The position numbers were made by a program, and so were the translations under genes. Shown here piece after piece: positions 24,251-32,964 of a stretch of 64,000 nucleotides of DNA; the stretch's first letter is position 1; every line of letters begins with the position of its first letter. The stretch spans positions 1-64,000 of the forward strand of contig NZ_JBEXUX010000025.1 in the NCBI RefSeq assembly GCF_040629175.1. Reading direction: 5' to 3'. The DNA comes from Embleya sp040629175. Its GTDB lineage: Bacteria > Actinomycetota > Actinomycetes > Streptomycetales > Streptomycetaceae. Below the pieces are notes generated by a model. It ran no database searches and was not told where the DNA came from. It saw only the letters and a program-made list of their open reading frames with translations.

Positions 24251-25506
24251 TGAAGCTTCTCCTTCAAGACGGTGACGACCTGGTCGAGCGGGACCGGGGT
24301 CTGGTCCCCGTTCGACAGGTCCTTGATCTGGGCGACGCCCTCGGTGAGGTCGCGATCGCCGACGACGATGGCGTAGCGGGCGCCGGATTGCGACGCGGCC
24401 TTCATGGCGCCCTTGAGCTTCTTCCCGCCGAACGCCATGTCGGCGGGGATGTCCTCGATCCGGAGCTGGGTGATCATGCCGAAGACCGCCCGCCGGGCCG
24501 CGTCGCCGATCGCGACGCCGTAGACGTCGCAGTCCGCCGGGGTCTCCACGGCCTGGCCCTCGGCTTCCATCGCGAGCATCGTGCGGCCGATGCCCAGCGC
24601 CCAGCCCACCGACGGCAGGTCGGGGCCGCCGAGATCCTCGGAGAGCCCGTCGTAGCGCCCGCCGCCGCCGATCGCCGACTGCGCGCCGAGGCCGTCGTGC
24701 ACGAACTCGAACGTGGTGCGGTTGTAGTAGTCCAGGCCCCGGACCAGCCTGGGAGTGTCCTCGTAGGAGATCTCCAGCTCGTCGAGCATGCCGCGCACGA
24801 ACGTGTGGTGTGCGGCGCACGCCTCGCACAGGTGGTCGGTGATCAGCGGCGCGTCCGCGATCAGCGCCTGCACCTCGGGACGCTTGTCGTCGAGCACGCG
24901 CAGCGGGTTGATCTCGATCCGGGCGTGCGTCTCCGCGTCCAGGTCGAGCGCGCGCAGGAATTCCTGGAGCTTGGCCCGGTAGACCGGCCGGCACTCGCGG
25001 CAGCCCAGCGAGTTGAGCAGCAGCCGGAAGTCGCGCAGACCGAGCTTCATGAAGCCCTCGGCGGCGAGCGCGATCATCTCGACGTCGACCAGCGGGTCGT
25101 CGCTGCCGATCGCCTCGGCACCGACCTGGGTGAACTGGCGGGTGCGACCGGCCTGCGGGCGCTCGTAGCGGTAGTACGAGCCGAAGTACCACAGCTTGAC
25201 CGGCAGTCGGCCGGCGTACAGGTTGTGCTGGAGCACCGAGCGCATCACGGCCGCGGTGCCCTCGGGGCGCAGCGTGAGCGAACGGCCGCCGCGGTCCTCG
25301 AAGGTGTACATCTCCTTGGTCACGATGTCGGTGGACTCGCCGACGCCGCGCAGGAAGAGGCCGGTCTCCTCGAAGGTGGGGGTCTCGATGTACTGGAAAC
25401 CCGCGTCGCGCAGCTCCAGGCCGAACTGGATCCGGATCCGGTTGAACGTCTCCGAGTACGGCGGGAGCATGTCGAAGGTGCCCTTGGGGGCGTTGAAGGT
25501 ACTCAC
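24247..25506 (-). CDS. hisS: Histidyl-tRNA synthetase
   Basis: Charges tRNA(His). The 419 residues contain the class II HisRS signatures: the start block FNAPKGTFDMLPPYSETFN, TLRPEGTAAVMR (motif 2 region), FGSYYRYERPQAGRTRQF, the HisA motif LVRGLDYYNRTTFEF, and SAIGGGGRYDGL. The C-terminal anticodon-binding domain ends in VTVLKEKLQ. GTG at 25506 was chosen because the family normally begins MSTF-x-APKGT. A GTG at 25524 overlaps the upstream hydrolase stop and is an alternative. It is coupled to aspS downstream. Confidence 0.96.
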   Translation of the reverse strand: MSTFNAPKGTFDMLPPYSETFNRIRIQFGLELRDAGFQYIETPTFEETGLFLRGVGESTDIVTKEMYTFEDRGGRSLTLRPEGTAAVMRSVLQHNLYAGRLPVKLWYFGSYYRYERPQAGRTRQFTQVGAEAIGSDDPLVDVEMIALAAEGFMKLGLRDFRLLLNSLGCRECRPVYRAKLQEFLRALDLDAETHARIEINPLRVLDDKRPEVQALIADAPLITDHLCEACAAHHTFVRGMLDELEISYEDTPRLVRGLDYYNRTTFEFVHDGLGAQSAIGGGGRYDGLSEDLGGPDLPSVGWALGIGRTMLAMEAEGQAVETPADCDVYGVAIGDAARRAVFGMITQLRIEDIPADMAFGGKKLKGAMKAASQSGARYAIVVGDRDLTEGVAQIKDLSNGDQTPVPLDQVVTVLKEKLQ

Positions 25507-25520
25507 GGTATGAAAATCCG

Positions 25521-26216
25521 TCACATTCCTCGGTGCGGTCCCGCGGGCGGCGTCAGCTCTTGCAGATAAGGGTTGCTCGCGCGCTCGCGGCCGATCGTCG
25601 TCTGGGGGCCGTGGCCGGACAGGACGACGGTCTCGTCCGGCAGGGGCAGACACACCCGGGACAACGAGCGCAACATCTGCGCGTGATCGCCGCCGGGCAG
25701 GTCGGTGCGTCCGATGGAGCCGGCGAACAGCAGGTCACCCGAATACAGGATGGGCGGGATGTCCGCGCTTCCCTGGGTGCCGAAGGCCACCGACCCCTGT
25801 GTATGGCCGGGCGCATGATGGACCGTCAGTTCGAGGCCGGCGAGGTCGAGCACGGCGCCGTCGGTGAGCAGCCGCACGTCCTCGGGTTCGGTGAAGGTCA
25901 TCCCGCCGAAGAGTTGTTGCCCCACACCCAGCGACAGGCCCTTGGCCGGGTCGGAGAGCATGTCGCGGTCGTCGGGGTGGATCCACGCGGGCACCTTGTG
26001 CTCGGCGCAGACCGGCACCACGGAGAACATGTGGTCGATGTGTCCGTGGGTCAGCACGACGGCCACCGGGCGCAGCCGGTGTTCGCGGATGATGTCCTGT
26101 ACGCCGTCGAACGCGTCCTGCCCGGGGTCGACGATGACGCATTCCTCACCGGCGGCAGGGGCGACCACATAACAGTTGGTCTGGAAGGACCCTGCGGGGA
26201 ACCCGGCGACGATCAC
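25521..26216 (-). CDS. MBL-fold metallo-hydrolase (glyoxalase II-like)
   Basis: A 231-residue metallo-beta-lactamase-fold hydrolase. It begins VIVAGFPAGSFQTNCYVV and has the metal motif THGHIDHM, later ligands in HAPGHTQGS and YSGDLLFAGSIGRTD, and a C-terminal histidine in VLSGHGPQTTIG. This is the YcbL/glyoxalase II type, usually thioester or S-lactoyl hydrolases, but substrates vary. GTG at 26216 has a GAGAGGAC site just upstream and gives the normal N-terminus. It lies directly upstream of hisS, a conserved actinobacterial pairing. Confidence 0.92.
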   Translation of the reverse strand: MIVAGFPAGSFQTNCYVVAPAAGEECVIVDPGQDAFDGVQDIIREHRLRPVAVVLTHGHIDHMFSVVPVCAEHKVPAWIHPDDRDMLSDPAKGLSLGVGQQLFGGMTFTEPEDVRLLTDGAVLDLAGLELTVHHAPGHTQGSVAFGTQGSADIPPILYSGDLLFAGSIGRTDLPGGDHAQMLRSLSRVCLPLPDETVVLSGHGPQTTIGRERASNPYLQELTPPAGPHRGM

Positions 26217-26519
26217 GTTCGTCCTCTCGGTCTCGGGGTCTTCCGGCGGCGGGGCAAGCACGGAAGTATGCGGCGGACGTGGGAATCAGGTACGAGACTA
26301 CCGGCGCGCGGGGGCGGATCGCGAACCGGTTCAGGGGGTGCGTGCCTAGACTGTGCGCGAGCTGCGGCCGGTTCCGGGCCTGTGGGATCACCGCAGGTCG
26401 GGACCGGTGCACGGATCCCGTCACGGCACCGGGAGCCCTCCCCCGGCCCTCGTCCGGCCGTCGGGCGTCCAGGTCGAGTCCATCCACATCGAGTCCGTTC
26501 GAATCCAGGAGAGCACGCG
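26217..26519. other. Divergent intergenic region
   Basis: 303 bases between the divergent MBL hydrolase and cyclophilin genes. It must contain both promoters. A TAGACT (26347-26352) could be a -10 box for the plus-strand gene, but no good -35 accompanies it. No small gene or structured RNA was recognised. Confidence 0.4.
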
Positions 26520-27362
26520 GTGGTCACCAAACAGCAGCGCCAGCGGCAGCTCGCGCGCGAGAAGTTCGAGCGCCAGCAGGAGCGACGCGGGTCCGCGCAG
26601 GCACGTCGGCGCCGGCGCAACCAGGTCATCGCCGCGGTGGCGGCGGTGGTCGTGGTGGCCGGTGCCGGTGCGTGGCTCGCGGTGGCCGCGAGTGACGACG
26701 ACGACAAGAAGACGACGAACGCGGGCGCGTCGCAGCAGCCGACCGCGCCGCCCTCGGCGCCGCAGTCGCCGGCCCCGGACGGCAAGCCCAAGACGTGTGC
26801 GGCGCCGGCTCCGGGTGATCCGACGAAGGAGCAGTTCGGCGCCGAGCCCGCGATGTCGATCGACACCAAGGCGGCGTACACGATGACCCTCAAGACCACG
26901 TGTGGCGAGGTGAAGGTGGCGCTGGACGCGGCGAAGGCGCCGCACACGGTGAACTCGTTCGCGTTCTTGGCGGACAAGAAGTTCTTCGACCACACCAAGT
27001 GCCACCGGTTGACCACGGGCGGTCTCGCCGTGCTCCAGTGCGGCGACCCGACCGGAACGGGCACCGGCGGTCCCGGCTACAAGTTCGTCGACGAGAATCT
27101 GGGTACGGCGGGCGCGGACGGTTCGGCGTCCTACCCGGCCGGCACCGTCGCGATGGCGAACTCGGGACCGGGCACCAACGGAAGCCAGTTCTTCCTGGTG
27201 ACCGCGGACAGCAAGCTGCCGCCGAACTACACCCCGTTCGGCAAGGTCACCGGCGGGATGGACGTGCTGACGAAGATCGCCGCCGCGGGCACCGCGGACG
27301 GTGGCAGCGACGGTGCGCCGCGCGAGAACGTGGTCCTCGACAGCGTGACCGTGGCCAAGTAG
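26520..27362 (+). CDS. Membrane-anchored cyclophilin-type peptidyl-prolyl isomerase
   Basis: A 280-residue protein. A basic cytoplasmic N-terminus (residues 1-36, rich in Arg/Gln) leads to one transmembrane helix (QVIAAVAAVVVVAGAGAWLAV), then a Pro/Ser/Thr linker, then an extracellular cyclophilin domain of about 165 residues. The cyclophilin core is seen in APHTVNSFAFLADKKFFDHT, YPAGTVAMANSGPGTNGSQF and FGKVTGGMDVLTKI. The active-site arginine position reads CHRLTTGG, as in other cyclophilin A-like domains. The GTG at 26520 is preceded by AGGAG. It probably assists folding of exported proteins. Confidence 0.94.
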   Translation: MVTKQQRQRQLAREKFERQQERRGSAQARRRRRNQVIAAVAAVVVVAGAGAWLAVAASDDDDKKTTNAGASQQPTAPPSAPQSPAPDGKPKTCAAPAPGDPTKEQFGAEPAMSIDTKAAYTMTLKTTCGEVKVALDAAKAPHTVNSFAFLADKKFFDHTKCHRLTTGGLAVLQCGDPTGTGTGGPGYKFVDENLGTAGADGSASYPAGTVAMANSGPGTNGSQFFLVTADSKLPPNYTPFGKVTGGMDVLTKIAAAGTADGGSDGAPRENVVLDSVTVAK

Positions 27363-27393
27363 CAACCGACCGCACGCATGTTCCACGGCGACT

Positions 27394-27424
27394 CCCGGGG
27401 CACGGCCCGGCCCGTGCCCCGGGG
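27394..27424 (+). terminator. Terminator hairpin after the cyclophilin gene
   Basis: A 12-bp perfect stem, CCCGGGGCACGG / CCGTGCCCCGGG, with a six-base loop, starts 31 bases after the stop codon of the isomerase gene and 45 bases before the DUF349 gene. There is no T-tract. Confidence 0.75.
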
Positions 27425-27467
27425 TCCTGTGTAAAGTGCGCCGCATTCAGCATCGAAGGAGGCCGCT

Positions 27468-28697
27468 GTGAGCAGCGACCCGTGGGGCCGCGTGGACGAG
27501 CAGGGAAACGTCTTTGTCAAGACGGCGGACGGTGAGCGCTCCGTCGGTTCGTGGCAGGCGGGTTCCCCGGACGAGGCCCTGGCCTACTTCCGGCGCAAGT
27601 ACGAGGGGCTCGCCGTCGAGGTGGAGTTGCTCGCGCGGCGGGTACGGACCACCGACCTGGCTCCCAAGGACGCCCATCACGCGATCGAGCGCCTGCGCGC
27701 GAGCATCGTCGACGCGAACGCGGTCGGCGATCTCGACTCGCTCGTCAAGCGTTTGGACGCGCTGGTGACCGTGGTGGATTCCAAGCGCGAGGAGCGCAAG
27801 GCCACCCGTGCCAAGGCGCAGGAGGAGGCGCAGGGCGCCAAGGAGCGCATCGTCGCCGAGGCCGAGCAACTGGGCCAGAGCACGGACTGGCGCCCGGCCG
27901 GCGAGCGGCTGCGTGCGCTGGTGGACGCGTGGAAGGCCGTACCGCGGCTGGACCGCAAGGCCGACGACGAGCTGTGGCACCGGTTCTCGCAGGCCCGGTC
28001 CAACTTCGCCAAGCGCCGCAAGGCGCATTTCGCGGAGCTGGACGGCCAGCGGGACAGTGCCAAGCGCGTCAAGGAGAAGCTGGTCGAGGCGGCCGAGGCG
28101 TTGTCGACGTCCACCGAGTGGACCGACACCGCGGCGCGCTACCGCGACCTGATGAACGACTGGAAGGCCGCCGGTCGGGCGCAGCGCGACGTCGAGGAAG
28201 AGCTGTGGCAGCGCTTCCGGGCCGCCCAGGACGTCTTCTTCGCGGCACGCAGCGAGGTGTTCGCCGAGCGCGACTCCGAGCAGCGGGAGAACCAGGCCGC
28301 GAAGGAGCTGCTGCTCGTCGAGGCCGAGACGATCGTCCCGGTGACCGACGTCAAGGCGGCGCGGGCGGCGCTGCGTTCGATCAACGATCGCTGGGAGGCC
28401 ATCGGCCACGTCCCGCGCGATGCCCGGCCGAAGATGGAGGCCCGCCTGCAGAGCGTCGAGCGGGCGATCCGTGAGGCCGAGGAAGAGCTGTGGAAGCGCA
28501 CCAACCCGGAGGCTCGGGCCCGGGCGCAGGCCGCGGTGGATCAGATTCAGGCGTCGATCGACAAGCTGACCCAGCAGGCGGAGAAGGCCCGGGCGGCCGG
28601 GAACGAGCGCAAGCTGCGGGAGGCCGAGGAGTCGATCGCGGCGCGCGCGGAGTGGCTGGCCGAGGCGAACAAGGCACTGGCCGAGTTCTCCGGCTGA
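27468..28697 (+). CDS. DUF349 domain protein
   Basis: A 409-residue soluble, almost entirely helical protein with three or more tandem DUF349 units. Each is marked by a W-x-x-L-x-x-x-W-K-A or D-x-L-W-x-R-F pattern (LRALVDAWKAVPRLDRKADD, YRDLMNDWKAAGRAQRD, SINDRWEAIGHVPRDA). The C-terminal 60 residues are a charged coiled coil. The family is common in actinobacteria and proteobacteria and has no firmly established function. The GTG start at 27468 follows GAAGGAGG. It ends the core plus-strand segment, just before the biosynthetic island. Confidence 0.9.
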   Translation: MSSDPWGRVDEQGNVFVKTADGERSVGSWQAGSPDEALAYFRRKYEGLAVEVELLARRVRTTDLAPKDAHHAIERLRASIVDANAVGDLDSLVKRLDALVTVVDSKREERKATRAKAQEEAQGAKERIVAEAEQLGQSTDWRPAGERLRALVDAWKAVPRLDRKADDELWHRFSQARSNFAKRRKAHFAELDGQRDSAKRVKEKLVEAAEALSTSTEWTDTAARYRDLMNDWKAAGRAQRDVEEELWQRFRAAQDVFFAARSEVFAERDSEQRENQAAKELLLVEAETIVPVTDVKAARAALRSINDRWEAIGHVPRDARPKMEARLQSVERAIREAEEELWKRTNPEARARAQAAVDQIQASIDKLTQQAEKARAAGNERKLREAEESIAARAEWLAEANKALAEFSG

Positions 28698-28738
28698 GCG
28701 GTAGATACGCGCGCCCTGCGGCGGCGGACACGAGGTAC

Positions 28739-28784
28739 GGGCGGACCCGGATCGGCGACATGCCGGCCCGGGTCCGCCCTTTTT
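28739..28784 (+). terminator. Rho-independent terminator with T-tract
   Basis: A 12-bp stem (GGGCGGACCCGG / CCGGGTCCGCCC) is followed directly by TTTTT. It lies 42 bases after the DUF349 stop. It is the clearest intrinsic terminator in the window and marks the left boundary of the biosynthetic island. Confidence 0.9.
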
Positions 28785-28843
28785 GGTGCGCATCGCGGGC
28801 CGGGTGCTTTCGCGTTCGTTCGATCCGCGTGCTATTTGCTCTA

Positions 28844-28871
28844 TTGAGCCGCCGAACTCGTCCTGCATAAT
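28844..28871 (+). promoter_or_regulatory. Candidate sigma-70-type promoter of the response regulator gene
   Basis: TTGAGC (28844-28849) and CATAAT (28866-28871) are separated by 16 bases. Transcription would start near 28878, about 70 bases before the TTG start codon of the regulator. The local sequence is unusually AT-rich for this genome. Confidence 0.6.
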
Positions 28872-28949
28872 CGGCATCTTGTTACGGGGGATCGCCGACG
28901 AACCCGGCATCGGGGGGATCGATGCCGGATTCGGGATGAGGGGGAGTCC

Positions 28950-29555
28950 TTGATCAAGGTCCTGATTGCCGAGGACATGAAGTTACTGCGCAGGGCGCTG
29001 GTGTCATTGTTGAGTTTGGAACCGGACATCGTCGTGGTCGCCGAGGTCGACTCGGGGATCGACGTGGTGCCGCGGGCCCGGGCGGTGCGTCCGGACGTGG
29101 CGGTGCTGGACATCGGCCTGCCGGGTATCGACGGGATCGAGGCGGCCATGGCGCTGCGAGCCGCGCTCCCGGAATGTCGAACGCTGATCCTGACCGGAAT
29201 GAACGCGCCGGGTCATCTGCACCGCGCGGCGGCGGCGAAGGTGTCCGGATTCCTGCTCAAGAATTCCGACCCGGACCGATTCAGCGGCGCGATCCGGGAA
29301 ATCGCGGCCGGTGGCCGGGTGATCGACGCATCGGTCGCCCTGGCCGCGATCGACGGCGGCCCGTCGCGGCTGACCGTGCGCGAACTCCAGGTGTTGCGCG
29401 CGGCGGCCGACGGGCATCGGGTCGCGGACATCGCGGATCAGATGTGGGTGTGTGCGGGCACCGTGCGCAATCACCTGAACTCGGTGGTGGCCAAGCTCAA
29501 TGCCCGCAACCGGGTGGATGCGATTCGGATCGCCCGGGACGAGGGCTGGTTGTGA
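28950..29555 (+). CDS. NarL/FixJ-family response regulator (TTA-containing)
   Basis: A 201-residue two-component regulator. The receiver domain (residues 1-120) begins IKVLIAEDM with the acidic pocket, has the phospho-acceptor Asp54 in VLDIGLPG, the threonine in LILTGMN and the lysine in FLLKNSDP. The C-terminal LuxR-type helix-turn-helix (about 140-197) reads LTVRELQVLRAAADGHRVAD then GTVRNHLNSVVAKL. The start is TTG at 28950 behind GAGGGGGAG. Codon 12 (28983-28985) is TTA, the codon read by bldA tRNA(Leu) in streptomycetes, so translation may be delayed to late growth. Its probable partner kinase gene is convergent and ends 46 bases away. Likely cluster-linked regulator. Confidence 0.92.
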   Translation: MIKVLIAEDMKLLRRALVSLLSLEPDIVVVAEVDSGIDVVPRARAVRPDVAVLDIGLPGIDGIEAAMALRAALPECRTLILTGMNAPGHLHRAAAAKVSGFLLKNSDPDRFSGAIREIAAGGRVIDASVALAAIDGGPSRLTVRELQVLRAAADGHRVADIADQMWVCAGTVRNHLNSVVAKLNARNRVDAIRIARDEGWL

Positions 29556-29600
29556 CCCGTTCGGGCGGGTGACGCGTTCGGGCGGGTGACGCGTCGGAGC

Positions 29601-31013
29601 TCAGCCCGCGACCGGCTCGCGGGCGGCGTCGCAGGGTTCCCCGGTGGGGTCGGGGGCCGCGGCGGGCTCGGGGGGCGTGGTCGGGTCGGGGGGCGTGGTC
29701 GGACCGGGGACCGCCACCGGGTCGGGGACCGCCGTGGCGTCGCGGACCGCCGCGGGGTCGGGGCGCGTGGCCGGGTCGGAGACCGCGGCGGGGTCGGGGA
29801 CCAGCGCGATCAGGCGGAACCAACCGCCGCCGTCGATGCCCACCTGTAGCCGTCCGCCGATGCCCTCGACGCGCACCGCGAGACTGGCCAGCCCGGTACC
29901 GCCCAGGCGACCGGGACCCGCCCCGCGCGATCCGGCGGCGCCGGCCCGGTCGTTGCACACCCCGAACCGGACGTAGTCGCCGTCGCGTTCCGCGGTGATC
30001 ACGCACTCGGTCGCGGAGCTGTGTCGCATCATGTTGGCCAGCCCCTCGCGCAACACCGTGGCCAGCACCGTCTCGATGGTCGCGTCCAGCCCGTCGACCT
30101 CGATCCGGGTATCGGCCCGCACCCCGATCGAGGCAAGCAACGATTCGGCCGCCGCGACCTCGGCGACCAGGGACATCCCCCGGTATCGATGCACCACCTC
30201 GCGCATGTCGGTGGCGGCCTGCCGGGTGATGATCAGGATCTCCGCCAGTTCGGTGCGCGCCTGTTCGACGTCGTCCGGCAACAGTCGCGCGGCCAGCGAA
30301 CTTTTCACCCCGATGGTGGCGAGGCTGTAGCCGAGCAGGTCGTGCAGGTCCCGGGCGAACCGGTGTTGCTCGCGCACGATCGCCTGCCGGGCCAGTTCCA
30401 GTCGGGACTGGTGCATCTCGGCGAGCAGTTCGGTGATCCGCATCAGCGCGTAGAGCACGAGCCCGGTCGAGGTGCTCGCCACCAGCGCGTACGGCACGTC
30501 GTCGAAGTCGTCCGCCAGCACGAAGGTGACCACGCCGGTCGCGAACATCAGCACGCCGAACGCCCACCACGCCCGCTTCTGCGGCAGATACAGCAGCAGG
30601 GAACCCGCCAGGAATCCCGGTGCGGCGGTCCAGGTCCCCGGGCAGACGAACGCGGGAATCAGCGCCAACACCGCCTGGCAACACAGGAGTCGGGTACCGG
30701 GCCGGGGCAACCGGCGCAGCCGGCCCGGCAACGAATGGGCGCACTGGATCACCGCGACCGCGGTGACCGCCGCCAGCGCCAGGGCCATGCGCCACGTGGC
30801 GACCGGAAATGTGAGCACCGACAGCACCGAAGCCGCGAGACAACTCAGCAGAACCACCACCGTGATCACGGTGGGAATGCGAAGAGCCCGGGAGTCCACG
30901 GAGTTCACCGGAACCTGAGCGGCGTGAGGCAAGAGACGGCCCTCTTCGATCGCGACTGCTGCATGGTGGTGGCGACTGCTGGAAGAAGTTCCGGGACCCG
31001 ATTCCGGGCCCAT
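29601..31013 (-). CDS. Sensor histidine kinase (HisKA_3/NarX type)
   Basis: A 470-residue membrane kinase. About five hydrophobic helices lie between residues 45 and 190 with little extracytoplasmic sequence, so it may sense within the membrane. The dimerisation/phospho-acceptor helix has His224 in RFARDLHDLLGYSLATIG, the HisKA_3 pattern. The HATPase domain follows (TVLREGLANMMRHSSATEC, GRLGGTGLASLAVRVEGIGG). The last 60 residues are a Pro/Asp/Ala-rich repeat tail after VPDPAA. The ATG at 31013 has a weak ribosome-binding site. GTG at 30908, behind CAGGTTCCG, is a plausible shorter start. It is convergent with the NarL-type regulator, its likely partner. Confidence 0.88.
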   Translation of the reverse strand: MGPESGPGTSSSSRHHHAAVAIEEGRLLPHAAQVPVNSVDSRALRIPTVITVVVLLSCLAASVLSVLTFPVATWRMALALAAVTAVAVIQCAHSLPGRLRRLPRPGTRLLCCQAVLALIPAFVCPGTWTAAPGFLAGSLLLYLPQKRAWWAFGVLMFATGVVTFVLADDFDDVPYALVASTSTGLVLYALMRITELLAEMHQSRLELARQAIVREQHRFARDLHDLLGYSLATIGVKSSLAARLLPDDVEQARTELAEILIITRQAATDMREVVHRYRGMSLVAEVAAAESLLASIGVRADTRIEVDGLDATIETVLATVLREGLANMMRHSSATECVITAERDGDYVRFGVCNDRAGAAGSRGAGPGRLGGTGLASLAVRVEGIGGRLQVGIDGGGWFRLIALVPDPAAVSDPATRPDPAAVRDATAVPDPVAVPGPTTPPDPTTPPEPAAAPDPTGEPCDAAREPVAG

Positions 31014-31218
31014 CCGCCGATGCTACAACGCGGGAATCCGCCGGCGGCCCCATGCGGCGGGATACAAAAAGATGCGGAAAGAGGATGCCGATCATGTGTT
31101 TCGCATGGATCCGCCGTCCGAAACACACCCCCGCCGTGGTGGACCGACACTGGCCGCGGTCCTAAACGGCTGTGAAGCTGAGGCCAAAGCGCGAACACGA
31201 CCGAACGGAGGTCCACCG

Positions 31219-32052
31219 GTGGGGGAATCACCCGAGCAAATACTCGGGAGTCGGCGCGAGCAGTGGAATCAAAACGGCTACATTCACATCAGAAAGGCGC
31301 TTTCCGCCGCCGACGTCGAACGCGCCCTGGCGGGCGTGGACTTCGCGGTCCGCCAACAGGAGCTGGTGCGCACGGCGCACATCAGCTACCGCAACGACCA
31401 GGATCATTCGGTCCGGGTGCGCAACGCCGCCGCGGCGAGCCCGGCGCTGTTGGATCTGGTCGACCATCCGGGCGTGCTGCCGACCCTGGTCGATCTGCTC
31501 GGCCCGGACCTGCACGTGCTGGGCAGCGAGGCGTTCGTCCGCGAGGGCGGCGCGGCGCCCCTGGAGGAGTGGCACACCGACGGCGGCGCGTCCCTGATGG
31601 GCATCGTGCTGGATCCGGCGAGCCGGGCGCTGCAACTGAAGGTGCAGTACTTCCTCACCGACGTCGGCCGCCCCGACTCGGGCAACTTCACCGTCATTCC
31701 CGGCAGTCACCGGCTGCGCCCCGAACGGCTGGACGACGACTGTCATCTGCCCGAGCCGAACAGCTACTGGCGGCGCGGCGAGATGCCGCCGAACGCGGTG
31801 CAGATCCTGGCCGAGCCCGGCGACGCGGTGGTCTTCCCGTACAACCTGTGGCACGCGGTGGCCCCGAACACCCGGGGGCTGACCCGCCGTTCGGTGATCA
31901 TCCGGTACGGGCACCTGTGGTGCCGGCCGCTCGACTTCCACCGCATGCCCGCCGACGTGGTGGCCGCGATGAGCGAGCGCCAGCGGCTGATGTTCGGCGA
32001 ACTCGGCGACGAGGCGCACCCCACCGACTTCTACAAACTCGTCATGCGATGA
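31219..32052 (+). CDS. PhyH-like Fe(II)/2-oxoglutarate-dependent oxygenase
   Basis: A 277-residue enzyme of the phytanoyl-CoA dioxygenase superfamily. The iron triad is visible: His119 and Asp121 in EEWHTDGG and His212 in YNLWHAVAPN. The 2-oxoglutarate-binding arginine is Arg223/224 in LTRRSVIIRYG. The N-terminus (EQWNQNGYIHIRKALSAADV) is the standard PhyH opening. GTG at 31219 was chosen because ACGGAGG lies seven bases upstream; the longer frame from 31072 lacks a site. It is the first gene of the operon with PEP mutase and phosphonopyruvate decarboxylase, so I infer hydroxylation of a phosphonate intermediate or of the final product. Exact substrate unknown. Confidence 0.9.
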   Translation: MGESPEQILGSRREQWNQNGYIHIRKALSAADVERALAGVDFAVRQQELVRTAHISYRNDQDHSVRVRNAAAASPALLDLVDHPGVLPTLVDLLGPDLHVLGSEAFVREGGAAPLEEWHTDGGASLMGIVLDPASRALQLKVQYFLTDVGRPDSGNFTVIPGSHRLRPERLDDDCHLPEPNSYWRRGEMPPNAVQILAEPGDAVVFPYNLWHAVAPNTRGLTRRSVIIRYGHLWCRPLDFHRMPADVVAAMSERQRLMFGELGDEAHPTDFYKLVMR

Positions 32053-32100
32053 GCCGTGCTCCCTTCCCGCCCATCCTCCGGAACCGATAGGAGATCGTCA

Positions 32101-32964
32101 GTGCTCAGGACTGCTCTCGCAGCGCCGTTCCGGGCGGTTCTCGCCGAACACGACCTGGTGCGCGTCGCCGGCGCGCACGACGCCCTGGGTGCGGTGTTGG
32201 CCCAGGAGGCCGGCTTCCAGGCCGTGTGGTCGTCGAGCCTGGAGGTGTCGGCGGCCCGATGCCTGCCCGACGCGAGCCTGCTCGGCATGAGCGAATACCT
32301 GGAAGCCGCCGCCAACATGCAAAAGGCGCTGTCCATCCCGGTGATCGCCGATTGCGACACCGGCTACGGCAACAACCTGAACGCCGCGCACATGGTGCAC
32401 GAGTACGAGGCCGCCGGCATCACCGCGGTGTGCATCGAGGACAAGCTGTTCCCGAAGATCAACAGCTTCGCCGCCGTGGACCACACGCTGCTCGACATCA
32501 GCACCTTCGCCCGCAAGATCGAGGTGGCCAAAAGCGCCCAGCAGACCCCGGACTTCTTCCTGATCGCCCGGACCGAGGCGCTGATCAGCGGACTGGGCGT
32601 CGACGAGGCGCTGAAGCGCTGTTCGGCCTACGCCGACGCGGGCGCGGACGCGGTGCTCGTGCACTCCAAGATCCGCACCAGCGAGCAGATCACCCGGTTC
32701 CTGGACGGCTGGGACGGTGCGGTGCCGGTCGTGGTGGTGCCCACCACCTACCCCGACTGGGACGCGCGGGCCGCAGCCGCGGCCGGCGTCTCGGTGGTCA
32801 TCTACGCCAATCAGGGCCTGCGGGCCACGGTCAGCTCACTGCGCGACACCTACGGGGCGATCTTCCGCGAGGGCAGTTCGGTCGAGGTCGAGGACCGGAT
32901 CGCGAGCGTGCAGGAGGTGTTCCGGCTGCAACGGCTGGACGCGTGGAAGGCGTTGGACTGGTGA
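32101..32964 (+). CDS. Phosphoenolpyruvate phosphomutase
   Basis: Rearranges PEP to phosphonopyruvate, forming the C-P bond. It is the entry step of nearly all phosphonate natural products. The 287 residues follow the isocitrate-lyase/PEP-mutase barrel. GFQAVWSSSLEVSA near residue 40 and the Mg-binding DCDTGYGNN (Asp84, Asp86) are present. The diagnostic EDKLFPKINS (residues 113-122) matches the EDK-x5-NS PEP mutase signature rather than the KKCGH motif of isocitrate or methylisocitrate lyase. The C-terminal IASVQEVFRLQRLD is also typical of the mutase. GTG at 32101 has AGGAG upstream. The stop overlaps the decarboxylase gene by four bases, which would channel the unfavourable equilibrium. 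Confidence 0.97.
   Translation: MLRTALAAPFRAVLAEHDLVRVAGAHDALGAVLAQEAGFQAVWSSSLEVSAARCLPDASLLGMSEYLEAAANMQKALSIPVIADCDTGYGNNLNAAHMVHEYEAAGITAVCIEDKLFPKINSFAAVDHTLLDISTFARKIEVAKSAQQTPDFFLIARTEALISGLGVDEALKRCSAYADAGADAVLVHSKIRTSEQITRFLDGWDGAVPVVVVPTTYPDWDARAAAAAGVSVVIYANQGLRATVSSLRDTYGAIFREGSSVEVEDRIASVQEVFRLQRLDAWKALDW

Noticed and set aside
32101..32964. Isocitrate lyase or methylisocitrate lyase instead of PEP mutase
   Set aside because: The lyase KKCGH motif is absent and the EDK-x5-NS signature is present. The adjacent phosphonopyruvate decarboxylase agrees with the mutase.
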